The position numbers and the translations under genes were made by a program. DNA of 64,000 bases from Gnetum montanum (taxonomy: Eukaryota; Streptophyta; Gnetopsida; Gnetales; Gnetaceae): assembly GCA_015680685.1 (NCBI GenBank), contig MNCI01035354.1:197921-261920 (forward strand), read 5' to 3'. Below, one piece after another: positions 11,765 to 21,598 of this stretch; position 1 is the first letter of the stretch; each line of letters starts with the position of its first letter. The notes beneath the pieces were generated by a model. It made no database searches, was not told where the DNA came from, and worked only from the letters and a program-made list of their open reading frames with translations.

Positions 11765-11945
11765 AAACAATTAGGGGCCAGTAGTACAACCCATACCCAT
11801 GCCAAAAGAGTCCTACCATAAGGCTACTCCATTGCTACCACATGCAGAGAATGGAGGCGAGAATCAAACCCACAACCTTCCAACAAAAGATGAGTGTCTG
11901 GACCACTTGCCCTAGCAAAATACTTACCTAGAAGTATTCACACGA
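11765..11945 (-). repeat. tRNA-derived SINE-like element
   Basis: Read on the minus strand, a box-A-like phrase (GGGCAAGTGGTCCAGAC, about 11,911) is followed some 30 bases later by a box-B-like phrase (GGTTTGATTCTCG, about 11,866). A body of roughly 100 bases ends near a T-rich stretch. The spacing and motifs fit plant Au-like SINEs. Target duplications were not resolved. Confidence 0.5.
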
Positions 11946-12585
11946 ACACATTGCTAATCCATGATATTTTGAAATGAATCTGATGACTCCTTTATTCAAA
12001 TAACTTCCATACTATCCTAGGTAATGTTAGGAGCTAATCCAGACACACACATATATGTTAAAATATATAACATATATATACATGAAAACATGTGTGTGTA
12101 AGTTCCCTAAAGAATATAACTCGTCAATACCGTTCATGACGACGGGCAGTTACGAAAAATTAAAGTGAAGATGACATGGGAATGCATCTTTCATGAGCAA
12201 AATGTCCGTCAAATTCAGTCCAGAACGGCAGCAGCAACAGCAAGCAAGGGGGAGAGCTGAGGAGACCGGGAGCCGAGAAGGGACCCTTTTCCGCTGGGCA
12301 GGTGAGAATAACCTTGTTCTGTCTGTTTGTTGCTTTGCTCATGAGAAGAAGAAGAAGTATCAGAAGAGGAAGAAGACGATAAAGAGCTTGGAAAAGGTCG
12401 AAACATGCAGCAGTAGCATCAGCATCAGCACCGGCAGTGGTGCGCAGATCAGGCTGGGCCCTCACACGATCTACGCTTTGTTTGTCATTGACAGAGCAGA
12501 GCAGGCAGACACTGATGATCGTTGACAGACACAAAAACAGACCAAAACCATAGAATATGGACGCCCCTTCTTCTTTTTTTAATGC

Positions 12586-12608
12586 TAATAATAATAATAA
12601 TAATAATA
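12586..12608. repeat. (TAA)n microsatellite
   Basis: A run of about 7.5 perfect TAA units. Together with nearby CAG and CTT runs it creates spurious leucine- or isoleucine-rich open frames on both strands. Confidence 0.9.
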
Positions 12609-12615
12609 CCGACAC

Positions 12616-13249
12616 TTGGGTACTGCTCCAACGTGCACTCACTCTTCCCCCTCCATAGATTCAGCACTGCCCAGGGCCACATGTCCCTGCACGATCTTTA
12701 ATGGCAGAAGCAGCCATTTCCAACCAAACCAACAACGTATTTTCAAGCATAGCTGCAGACTCTGTGTACTGCTCCAGCTCCACTTTTTGATTTCGGTTGG
12801 TTGGTTGCCAATTGCCATCAGGCATTCATTCAGGAGGCACAAAGAAGCCGCAAGCACCATCTTCTGCTCCTCCGAATACGTCTATTAAAACCCAAAACAT
12901 CAGTACAGTGGTAAGAGTTTAGCAAGATGGGAAAAAATTCTTTAAAAATATAATCTGATGACTCCGAAGATATATAAGTAAACATTTAGTTTGGACTGAA
13001 GTCGTAAAACCTGTTGGTTGGAAGATGAATGAACCTGGTTGGAGCTGGGCTGAATGAGTTTGGCCGGAGCTGGGCCTGGGAATTTGGCGTTTGCTCATGT
13101 GGTCTGGTCTGTGGGAGTGAAAGAAGGTGCAGGCTTTACTGAATTGGATTTTCCTAGGGTGTTGTGCATGGAACGTCGGTTTCGGTGAATGTCCACTTGC
13201 ATATGACAACAATTCGCTTCTGCTGCTTCTGCTAATGCTGTGTCTTTTG
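12616..13249. promoter_or_regulatory. Upstream region of the ACR gene
   Basis: Non-repetitive, moderately GC-balanced sequence with no supported ORF. A splice-donor-like site (GTGgtaagag, exon end 12,910) and an acceptor-like site (ctttccttagcag, intron end 13,285) could define a 5'-UTR intron. If so, the TATA-like box at 13,250 would be intronic and transcription would start upstream of 12,900. Not provable here. Confidence 0.3.
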
Positions 13250-13256
13250 TATAAAT
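13250..13256 (+). promoter_or_regulatory. TATA-like box upstream of ACR
   Basis: TATAAAT lies 111 bp before the ACR start codon. That spacing would give a 5' UTR of roughly 80 bp if transcription begins about 30 bp downstream. The competing model is a 5'-UTR intron spanning this site. Confidence 0.35.
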
Positions 13257-13366
13257 CCACGGAGCCTTTGGCCTTTCCTTAGCAGGCTGGTTCTGTGTTT
13301 GGTCACTCGTCTGTATCGCCGAGCTTAGTTGTATTGTGAAGAAACTTTTATTCTCTGCTGCTCAAA

Positions 13367-16300
13367 ATGCACTGGATGGCTTCCACCGGAGCTGATGCAG
13401 ACGACGAATACGAGAAATTGATTATACGAATGAATCCTCCAAGGTGAGCATTCATTCAAGCTTTAGCTATGGATTTTCAGCTTCTGTCATTATCCATCCG
13501 TTTGTGTTCCAGAGGAGATGAGATGGTCCTGTGTGTACGAGTTTCTCTTAGCTTTATTTCCAATTTCTGATGGCATGGCTTCTTAACATGCAGGGTCTCC
13601 GTGGATACCTCTCCTTGCGGGAAATACACAGTAGTCAAGGTGAGCATTCAAAAAGCTTAAAACTGTGCCTGTGCACGGTTCCGAAAGTTACGATCCCCCA
13701 CCCAGGGGATAAGCAAACCATTCATTGATAAGCTTTTTCTCGTAATTGCATTTGCAGGTGGAAAGTGCCAACAAACACGGCATTCTTCTGCAAGTGGTGC
13801 AAGTTTTAACAGACCTGGATCTGAGCATTCACAAGGCTTACATATCCTCTGATGGGGAATGGTTCATGGATGGTAAGAAGAATACCGTAATACAGTAATC
13901 CATCTACTTTTCCCCATGAAATTTTCCCACATTCCTGTGTTCTCTTTTCGTAACACCTTTGTGACCGAATCCCTGGTCTCCTGCTGGCCAGTGTTTTACG
14001 TGACAGATAAGAACGGCAACAAGCTCACAGACGAAGGCATTGTGGAGTACCTGCAGAAGGTATGTTGACTGCTGCTTTCACCCAAAAATTCTTCTTCTTC
14101 TTCTTCTTGTTGCACGTAGAGGAACTTGGATCTATTGCAGTTGAAATGGGGCCAAAATTAACCCATTGCGAGCCTGGGAATAATGGCATTTGCAGGCGGT
14201 CGGGGCACATGTGTGGCAAGTGAAAGAGAAAGCGGAGGAGGAGAACGAGGCATACACGAGCATAGAACTGACGGGCAGCGACAGGCCAGGGCTGCTATCT
14301 GAAATATTTGCAGTACTGACGGAGCTGCGCTGCAATGTGGTGGCTGCCCAGGTCTGGACAAATAACGCTAGAGTTGCAGCGCTTCTGCACATCACGGACG
14401 CCGACGGAGGCCGTCTCAGAGACTCCGAGCGCCTGTCGCGGATGCAAAGCTTGCTCGGAAACGTGCTCTCGCATTCTCATTTGCAGTTGCAGAGGCACGG
14501 CCGCTGCCATGAAAGCAGCAGCACCGCCATCTCGGCTGCAGCCACGCACCCGGACCGCCGGCTACACCAAATGATGTACGCCGCTCGCGACTACGAGCGC
14601 CATTACCGTGGTCGGAATGTTTACGGGGATTTGCAGGAGGACGAAGAAGAACAGGAAGAGGATTTGTCTTCGTCTTCGTCTGTTTGTGGTTCGAAATCGA
14701 AGGTGAATGTGAGTGTCCATGACTGTGATGATAAGGGATACTCTGTCGTCATCGTCAAGTGCCGAGATCGCCCCAAACTCGTGTTCGACACCGTCTGTAC
14801 TCTCACCGATATGCAGTACGTCGTGTTCCATGCCACCGTTCGCACCCACAGCTCTCTTGCCTTTCAGGTACAGTGCTCTGCTTCTTGCCCGTTTTTTGGT
14901 TGTTTTTTGTTTCCGCGTAAAAGCCGGGGATCCTGTTCTTTTGGTAAGATTGTTAGTCTAGGAGTTCACGAAGATCGACTGCTTCTGCTGACTTATAAAG
15001 TTCAAATTTAACTATATATTTACTGGTTTCAGATATCAGATGCCCCTTCCTGAAACTGATACTAGTTTAGATTTCATGGGTCTTTATGACTTCTTCATTG
15101 TTGGAATTCTGACAGCCACTTCGAATTCAATCGCTTTGACTGCATTTCGTTACGCTTAACAGTGCTCTGCAGCTTTTCCGGACGGACTGTCGAAACTAGC
15201 AATTCTATACTATATATGTTGAATTACTTTAGAGATTTCTTGTACGTAATCAGAGGGTTACACGCATCTGGGCATCCATCAGTGGAGGGAGTGGGTTTCC
15301 AAGATGTATTTTTTCTTTTAACAAAGGCAGTTCCCGGATTCTATGGTGACCGGGTCAGAATAAAGCATAATTCATTATATAATCAATTTCAAGGACTTGA
15401 ATTTGACGGTTTCATGTATGAAATCTGTTGAAAGCACAAGTGCTCCATAGCAAGTAGATTTCGGAGAAAGTGCATTCATATCTTTTAAACCATATGTAAA
15501 AACTGTGTTCAACGCCTTTTCCTTTAAACTTTACATAATAAGAATTTCTAAACTCTTTTCCCCTTGCAAAAAACTGAAACTGCAATCTATCGAATACGGG
15601 ATTTGCTAACTTTTTCCCGAGCTTTACTCTCTCAACCTGCAGTATGGCTAACAGTCTGTGAATGATGGTACACACAGGAGTACTACATGCGGCATGTGGA
15701 CGGCTTCCCAGTGAGATCGGAGGCGGAGAGGCGACGGATTATTCAATGCATAGAGGCAGCCATTCAAAGGCGGGGGTCCGAGGTATATTTCCCATTCTAT
15801 CATACCTCTCCCAGATAATTAAAATTGAATTTGAAGTTTTATTGTTAATGTTAGAGATGTGAAGACTTTAATGTTAGAGATGTGAAGACAAAATCAGTAC
15901 TTAACTTGTGTGCTGAACTTTACTCTTCTCTTTTACAGAGTTAAAATAGAAGAACTACTAATTTTATCTTCGCATCTCTAATTCCTATTGGACGAAACTA
16001 ATTTCAAAATTCTTTTATAGAAAACATTAAAAAACATTTGGCAAAATGTAAAATGCAGGGGCTGAGGCTGGAGCTATGCAGCGGGGACAGGGTGGGGCTG
16101 TTATCGGATGTGACGCGCATATTTCGGGAGAACGGGTTGTCAGTGCGGCGGGCGGAGGTTCGAACCGTGGCGGGGAAGGCCCTCAACGTATTCTACGTGA
16201 CGGACACTCGGGGAAACCCCGTTACGTCTAACGCCGTCGTCGACGCCGTCCGTGCCGAGATTGGGCAGGCCGTTGTGCGCGTGGGTCCGGCCGCCGGCGC

Positions 16301-16406
16301 CGGAGAAGCAAATTCCGGCGGCGAAGGAACAAGATTCTCCATCGGCCGCCTTTTCCGATCCAAGTCGGAAAAACTCCTTTACAACCTTGGCCTTCTAAAG
16401 CAGTAG
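13367..16406 (+). CDS. ACR4-like: ACT-domain-repeat (ACR) protein, seven exons, 476 aa
   Basis: ACR proteins are plant proteins with four ACT domains, the ligand-binding fold of amino-acid-regulated enzymes and bacterial GlnD; they are proposed amino-acid sensors, and the partner is unknown. Exons: 13,367-13,443; 13,594-13,639; 13,758-13,872; 13,992-14,059; 14,196-14,867; 15,678-15,782; 16,059-16,406 (TAG). All introns are GT-AG and all phases agree. ACT1 is about residues 37-102 ([17 protein letters not shown]), ACT2 122-193 ([16 protein letters not shown]), ACT3 283-345 ([16 protein letters not shown]) and ACT4 362-440 ([13 protein letters not shown]). The start gives MHWMAS, then [13 protein letters not shown], the usual family N-terminus. 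The ACT2-ACT3 linker carries an acid patch and serine run (residues 250-264). The C-terminal tail ([18 protein letters not shown]) is typical of the ACR4/ACR5-like group. Intron 4 has a CTT microsatellite and intron 5 is 810 bp. No transit peptide is seen. The family call is firm; the ACR4-like subgroup is from memory of the family. Confidence 0.95.
14089..14108. repeat. (CTT)n microsatellite in ACR intron 4
   Basis: A short CTT run lies inside the fourth intron, not in coding sequence. It could be length-polymorphic. Confidence 0.8.
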
Positions 16407-17007
16407 CAGTCGCCGTGTTGAATGATGGAGGGCGGGCGGGCCCCGCACATCGTTCATGGTTTTTTTTTTTGTTTTTGTACATAACGCACCGCCAACTGGG
16501 AGCGGCTGTGGCCGCCACGTGTATGGTAACGGACAACAGTTTTTCTATGAGTAGAATCATATTTTCCCCAATTCTCTCTTTTTCACGGTTGGTTCCGTAT
16601 TCCACTGCTGTGTTCCTTGTGGCAGGCTCATTATTGCATTTGCTTGTCAAGTACGGACTATGCCATGCCACTTTAGCGATTCATGATACCCCGGCAATGA
16701 CATTGATTGGAGTGTCCCAAAGTGACGTCCAAGGCTCCAACAGCTATGATGTTATGACCATTTCTATATTCATCACAGTACCATGATGCCTAATCTTTTA
16801 ACCAATCGCATTGCGCTCTCCATCCCAATATGTTGGTACCTTGCCGATTAAAATGGTTAGATTCTATGTGTGTATATATAGAGGTTGGATAAGGAATGCA
16901 AAGGAATATTCTGTAGACAGGTTACTTCATTACTATTATACTTATATTCCACGAAGTATCAATCCCACAATCTTCTTTGTAGAAGATGACAAAGAAACTA
17001 TACAAGT
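16407..17007. other. ACR 3' flank
   Basis: The first few hundred bases after the stop are probably 3' UTR. No canonical AATAAA was found near the stop. The open frame at 16,415-16,786 has no recognisable content. A TATA-like run (tatatatagag) occurs at about 16,874, probably repeat-derived. Confidence 0.4.
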
Positions 17008-17139
17008 TAGACTTTTGAGCTTGGGCACACCACTTGAAAGAGGTTAGACTTTTGCTCATCCACCACCTCTCCCAAGACCTACTTTAGTAGGATGAGCATA
17101 GAGCCTTTAGGTGATGATCCTTTTATTGGGGGAGGGGGG
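17008..17139 (+). repeat. Dispersed repeat R, copy 2, ending in a polypurine tract
   Basis: The stretch matches copy 1 ('gctcatccaccacctctcccaagacc', 'ggatgagcatagagcctttaggtgatgatcc'). It ends in the purine run 17,128-17,139 (GGGGGAGGGGGG), immediately before TGTTGAAATTG at 17,140. This is the normal junction of a polypurine tract with a 3' LTR, so R is the 3' end of an old retroelement. The end of that LTR was not found. Confidence 0.55.
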
Positions 17140-17613
17140 TGTTGAAATTGAAACTAGATGACGGTATGTACTCCATGACATATAGCCAACACAATACTTT
17201 CCTAGAACTTAAGTAAATTATAATAGTTGTTGAAATCAAACTTATAATTTGCAAACCAAAAAAACATGCTCTAGTTCAATGCCTCAATGACCAAAATATT
17301 ATTAGTAAAATCTTAAGATGTTCATTGAGACACAATGTTCTACTATATAAGTTTTATGAAATGAAATGAAGCTTTATTACATCCAAGACCCATACGATCT
17401 ATTTGACAACTATTACATTTTCATGAAAAATAAAGATAGACTCTATAAATTGACCAAGCACCAATTGGAGCATCAACAACAAATCATATAGGCTTTTTCT
17501 ATAACATTATATCACTATCTCGAATGAGTGGTCAGAGCACAAAAAAGAAATACATGTAACTTATCTTCAAGGGCTCTTGATCTACACAACCTACAAATGT
17601 GCTCTTTTTACTT
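17140..17613. other. Probable old LTR start, no gene
   Basis: The sequence begins at the TGTTGAAATTG junction. It is AT-rich and holds no ORF or recognisable RNA. Confidence 0.3.
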
Positions 17614-17811
17614 TAGATATCTTATTGTCAAAGTAACTTTATCTTCTAATCATTTAACACTTTAGATTTTTATAAGATTAGGTGGAACCTAATAAAATAT
17701 CTTAAAATATCTTATTAGGTGGAACCTAATCTTATTAATATTTTATTAGGTTCCACCTAATCTTATATCTTATTAGATATCTTATTGTCAAAGTAACTTT
17801 TTCTTCTAAAT
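17614..17811. repeat. Palindrome cluster inside a direct duplication
   Basis: Near-identical direct repeats (from 'tagatatcttattgtcaaagtaacttt') start at 17,614 and 17,774. Between them are three copies of TTAGGTGGAACCTAA: two in one orientation (17,678-17,692; 17,715-17,729) and one inverted (17,746-17,760). Each copy is itself palindromic around a 3-base centre. Copies 2 and 3 could form a long hairpin. Confidence 0.8.
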
Positions 17812-19520
17812 CACCATAATCTAAAGTCATCTCAAGGGTCAAAATACAAAAACAATTTGAAACTCTAGTCATATAGCTTAATTATTAGCAAAATTTGGAA
17901 CGACAACAAAACATGGTAAAAATTGGTAAAAATTTTGATAACATTTCATGCATGAAATCAAAATGTAGAAATTGATAAATTATAGAAACATAATATTAAA
18001 ATAATATATCTAAGAATTTAAGCAAATTGATAAACAAGCTGAAAAAATGGAATCAACCGAATAAAAGCATATTAAATGAAATGTCAAACCTAAATGGAGC
18101 AAATTGCTAAATTACCCTATCTGAATTGGTAGCATTACAAAAAGGGATCCTTGCATGGCTTTGATCTCCTTGATAGGCTTCAATTCCTAGGCAAATGATA
18201 GATCAACAATGTGGTCTAAGCAAAATTTGAAATGAGATCTAGAAATATAACTTATCACAAGGTCTTGATTGACAGTGCAAATCTAACTAGCTAGAGATCT
18301 AGATCTAGCTAGCTCTAGGTCAATTAGGCAAAATCTCATTCTCTAGCTCTATCTCCTAGATATGGGCAAGGCAAAGTAAAAGAATGCTCTCTCATGGAAT
18401 CAAGGTCAAGCTAATATTCTAATCATGGTTTGACATGCTTGGCAAGGGAGTTCTCATGTGTGAAACTAAATTAAAAATAAATTCTCAATCCAAAAATATT
18501 TTTAAATCCTTTTTTCTCACATGGTGGATAGCTTGCATTGATCTCAGGGGCATTTCCTAAGAGTAAGTTAATAGTCAATTCTAATTCTAAGGTGATAGTT
18601 ATGTCTAAGCCCAACTAATAGGAAAGTCTAAGGTCTAAAAACATAACTACAGAAAGGTTGACTTGAGACTTTCTAAAGCATAGAAAAAAAGAAAAAAGAG
18701 GGTTTGTGAACATATGCTAAATAAAAATATGATCTAAGACACCAAAATATTAAAAATATCAAAATATCAAAATTATAAAAAATACAATCACGTAGCAAAA
18801 GTATTAGATTTAATAAATTAAAAAGGAAAAAAAAGGTACAAATAACCTTGTAATATTTAAAAAGCAAAAAGGTCAATAGAAAGACCATAGCTTACAAGTA
18901 TAGTTAATATAATAAAAGTGTCAATAAGCAGAGACAAATAGATTAACAACAAGACATCAAGGGTTCAAATCATAAGCATACTAAGGGGTAAGAGGTGTCT
19001 AGAGCAAGGGTGTTATACCAATAGTGTAACTAGTGACACACTAGGGATTAGTGGCCTAAGTATAATTATAGGAATAACCTAATCACCTAATCCTAAGGCC
19101 TAAGATGGCTAAAAATGTTATATTCATTAGTCCTAGCCATTAGATTGCTAGATTGAGTTAATCTAGTTTATGGGTTTAATAAGGCATGATGTAAACTATT
19201 ACCTAAATATTAGTTATCCAAATGAACAATTTGATATCACCATTAGATTCAAAAGGCCAAAAAATGTAAAAAATAACTATTAATATAGTAGAAATGGACA
19301 TTGGATGCCTAAGTTGCATTAAATCTACCTCTTGAGGCTCTTAAGGCATGGCTTAAGGGAAAAGATTAAAAACTAATTTTTGGATGGATCTAACTTTACC
19401 ATCATGTCCAAGAGATTGAAATCTACTTGAAACAACTATTTATTCATTGTAAAAGAGGGATCAAAAGTTATGGAATTCCAAAGTTAGAATATAGGCACAA
19501 GTTTTGAGATTTCTCCAGAG
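17812..19520. other. AT-rich intergenic, no gene seen
   Basis: Only low-complexity open frames, such as 18,673-18,888 (minus, Phe/Leu-rich), were found. No retroelement domain was recognised. Confidence 0.5.
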
Positions 19521-19600
19521 CTTCCTAAGAGATCACCTATCCTATCCCAGTACTACTTCAAGACCAACATGCTTAATTATAAAATTTTTATCTCACCGAT
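19521..19600 (-). pseudogene. 5S-rRNA-like relic
   Basis: Read on the minus strand this resembles the 3' two-thirds of plant 5S rRNA: 'aattaagcatg', 'agtagtac', 'ggataggtgatctc' and 'taggaag' appear in the order and spacing of the internal-promoter and 3' regions. A small insertion repeats 'ggata'. Many differences are C-to-T or G-to-A. It is too degraded to be a working gene. It may be a stray 5S pseudogene or part of a 5S-carrying element such as a Cassandra-type TRIM or a SINE3-like element. Confidence 0.5.
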
Positions 19601-20057
19601 TATCAAGGTACCAATTTGATTAGATCAGCTAAATTTAACCAATTTTCAATATTTAAATTCGGGTTTAATTTTTTTTTTACCAACAAAATTGAAATTCTTG
19701 CCAAGGACCACTAGTGCCGGCAGTTCCATTGGTGCAGGTACTCCCTACCACTGCAAAACTTAGCAATATGGGGCACCAATGCTCATGGTGTCACCGGCAC
19801 CAATGCTCGTAATTGTTACAATGTACGCCAAAGCCACTACTTCCTGCTGCCAAATGTTTGAGTGGAATTTTGGGGTCAAGCAATTGGGAAGGAAGGAAAG
19901 GTGCAGAAAGCGACAACAGCAGCAGCAGAGAAGGCAAGGAGGTTAATGGCAGGTGAAGTGCACATGCAAAGTGTGTGGAAAAACAGTGACTCACAAGGCT
20001 CTAACAGCAGGGCCCAACATGGACAGTGCCTTTTTCCATGCTGAACTTCAGCATGCG
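19601..20057. other. Mixed sequence, no supported gene
   Basis: The stretch contains short open frames on both strands (19,791-19,994 minus; 19,862-20,044 plus) that overlap a CAG run near 19,917. None has recognisable content. Confidence 0.35.
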
Positions 20058-20241
20058 CATGCCCACAAAGCCCATTAAAGCAGTTCTGCTTTCATCCTCT
20101 CTTCATGCCCACAAAGCCCATTAAAGCAGTTCTGCTTTCATCCTCTCTTCATGCCCACAAAGCCCATTAGAGCAGTTCTGCTTTCATCCTCTCTTCATGC
20201 CCACAAAGCCCATTAGAGCAGTTCTGCTTTCATCCTCTCTT
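20058..20241 (+). repeat. 4 x 46-bp tandem array
   Basis: Four head-to-tail units start 'catgcccacaaagcccatta' at 20,058, 20,104, 20,150 and 20,196. Units 1-2 and 3-4 differ by one A/G change ('ttaaagc' or 'ttagagc'). Each unit carries a perfect 7-bp inverted repeat, AAAGCAG/CTGCTTT, with a 2-base loop (broken by one base in units 3-4). Confidence 0.95.
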
Positions 20242-20898
20242 CATAGCAGTCAGTCACCGTGAAGCTCATCCTCAGTCTCCTCAGCCTCCTCAACATAGCT
20301 CATGTTGTACAAAGGCATAGAGATACGTTGTTGCATGCATGCTGCATGTTGTGTGCCATGCAAGGCATGTAGCTAGCAAGGCATGTTCATAGGCAGCCAG
20401 AAAGGACATGGTGGTGGTGGTCGGCAGTTGCTAGGGAGCAATAGTGCGGTTGGTGCAACATGGCGGGGCATGCCAGTTTTTTAATTTTTAATTTTTACTT
20501 ATTTTTTAAATAAAATTCATTGTATTATTATTTATATACATTCATTTTATAACACATTGGAAAACTTAACCAAGTGATACAAGGATAGATGATAAGAGTT
20601 TGACTTGATAACTTTGAGGTCACAAGTTTGATCAAGATGAAATTCATGCCATTAGAATTGTCTCAATGAGTACTGCATTAGACATATTTTTGATTTTCAA
20701 AAACTAAGTTGCTTTGAAATATTAAAATGAACTTTTTAAAAAAAAAATTAGCGTTACTAGGTTGATGTAAGAGTGACATGCAAACTTTTAAGTAAATTAA
20801 GTTTCATCACAAGTGATAAGCAACCTCAAGCTCAAAATCAAATAAGTGGAATAAGAATTATTAAGCTCAAGTTAGTTCGGTTTCAAGAAGAAGGTTAG
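20242..20898. other. Intergenic, no gene seen
   Basis: The stretch is AT-rich after 20,480. A tRNA-like phrase (20,606-20,640) could be SINE debris. No coding content. Confidence 0.35.
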
Positions 20899-21110
20899 TG
20901 ATGAGCGGCAAGGTACCCCTACACCCAACCATACGAATCACAAGCGCTCACACATGATTCGATCAAATCCTATGGATGGGACTAGTTGTGTATTTAGATC
21001 ATTATGCCTTGATCGTAGTTCGTTGTCTTCCCACTTGGACTAGTGGTAGCTTTGTCATGTATGGTTTAGTCTAGAGTGAGGCATATGATTTTTATTATTT
21101 TATAATTTAT
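20899..21110 (-). repeat. E3: truncated Athila-like LTR (U5 side)
   Basis: Begins TGATGAG on the + strand and matches the reverse complement of the LTR B end (about 7,250-7,449), including the 'ccaagtgggaag' and 'actagt' blocks. Homology fades near 21,110, so the U3 part is missing. No internal region is attached. Confidence 0.7.
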
Positions 21111-21598
21111 TTGTCTACGGTTAACAATAGGTTGACACTCAATTTGTAATTAATTCAACTAACCTAATTACTAATATTGGGTTTGGTGTTTAGGGAAGGT
21201 AAGGTCCATAAGGAGACAATATCCAAGAAGATCTTGCCTATGATTTTCTAGCTTCATAATAAAGATATAATATAATATTAAACAATTAAGAAAAATTCTC
21301 ATATTATGACAAGATGGGTAAGAGTTACCTAGACCAATGTTATCCTTATCTTACTGAGAGTTTCTCATGATTGATTTACCTTGTTGATATATAGCTAGAT
21401 ATCATTAAACTATAGTCGTGAATATGCATGGAAGTTGCTATAAAGGTATCTTCTCAATTGTATGGTTCATTTTAAATATGTTGTGCATGTAGTGATGGCT
21501 CATGATTCTCCTTTGATCATGGCTTGTGGTTAATCATTGTATTGTAATTAACCCTTGATTTTGGTTGGCCTTGGATCATAGTTTGCTTTGATACCAAT
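21111..21598 (-). mobile_element. Q: internal fragment with primer-binding site
   Basis: Read on the minus strand, TGGTATCAAAGC (21,585-21,596) lies 2 bases after a CA-ending LTR. It matches the initiator-tRNA-Met primer site typical of Copia elements, as in element N. No coding region remains. Confidence 0.5.

Larger units (their letters stand above)
9280..12160. other. Lower-copy flank of the ACR gene
   Basis: The base composition is more balanced than in the surrounding repeats and no retroelement motif is seen. The stretch contains a possible minus-strand exon (9,777-10,007), a double G-box, an 86-bp duplication and a SINE-like element. The open frame at 9,289-9,501 (minus) is not recognised. 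Confidence 0.4.

Noticed and set aside
12160-12642. 160-aa minus-strand and 110-aa + strand open frames
   Set aside because: They overlap each other on opposite strands and are built from CAG, CTT and TAA runs, giving poly-Leu, poly-Ile or poly-Gln. No recognisable domain.
14295-14849. Open frames antisense to ACR exon 5
   Set aside because: They are shadows of the well-supported exon on the other strand.
16228-16671. 147-aa minus-strand frame over the last ACR exon
   Set aside because: Antisense to the CG-rich exon 7. Arg-rich and low complexity, with no independent evidence.
20058-20241. CRISPR-like array
   Set aside because: Units are contiguous with no spacers, in plant nuclear DNA; it is a simple tandem repeat.
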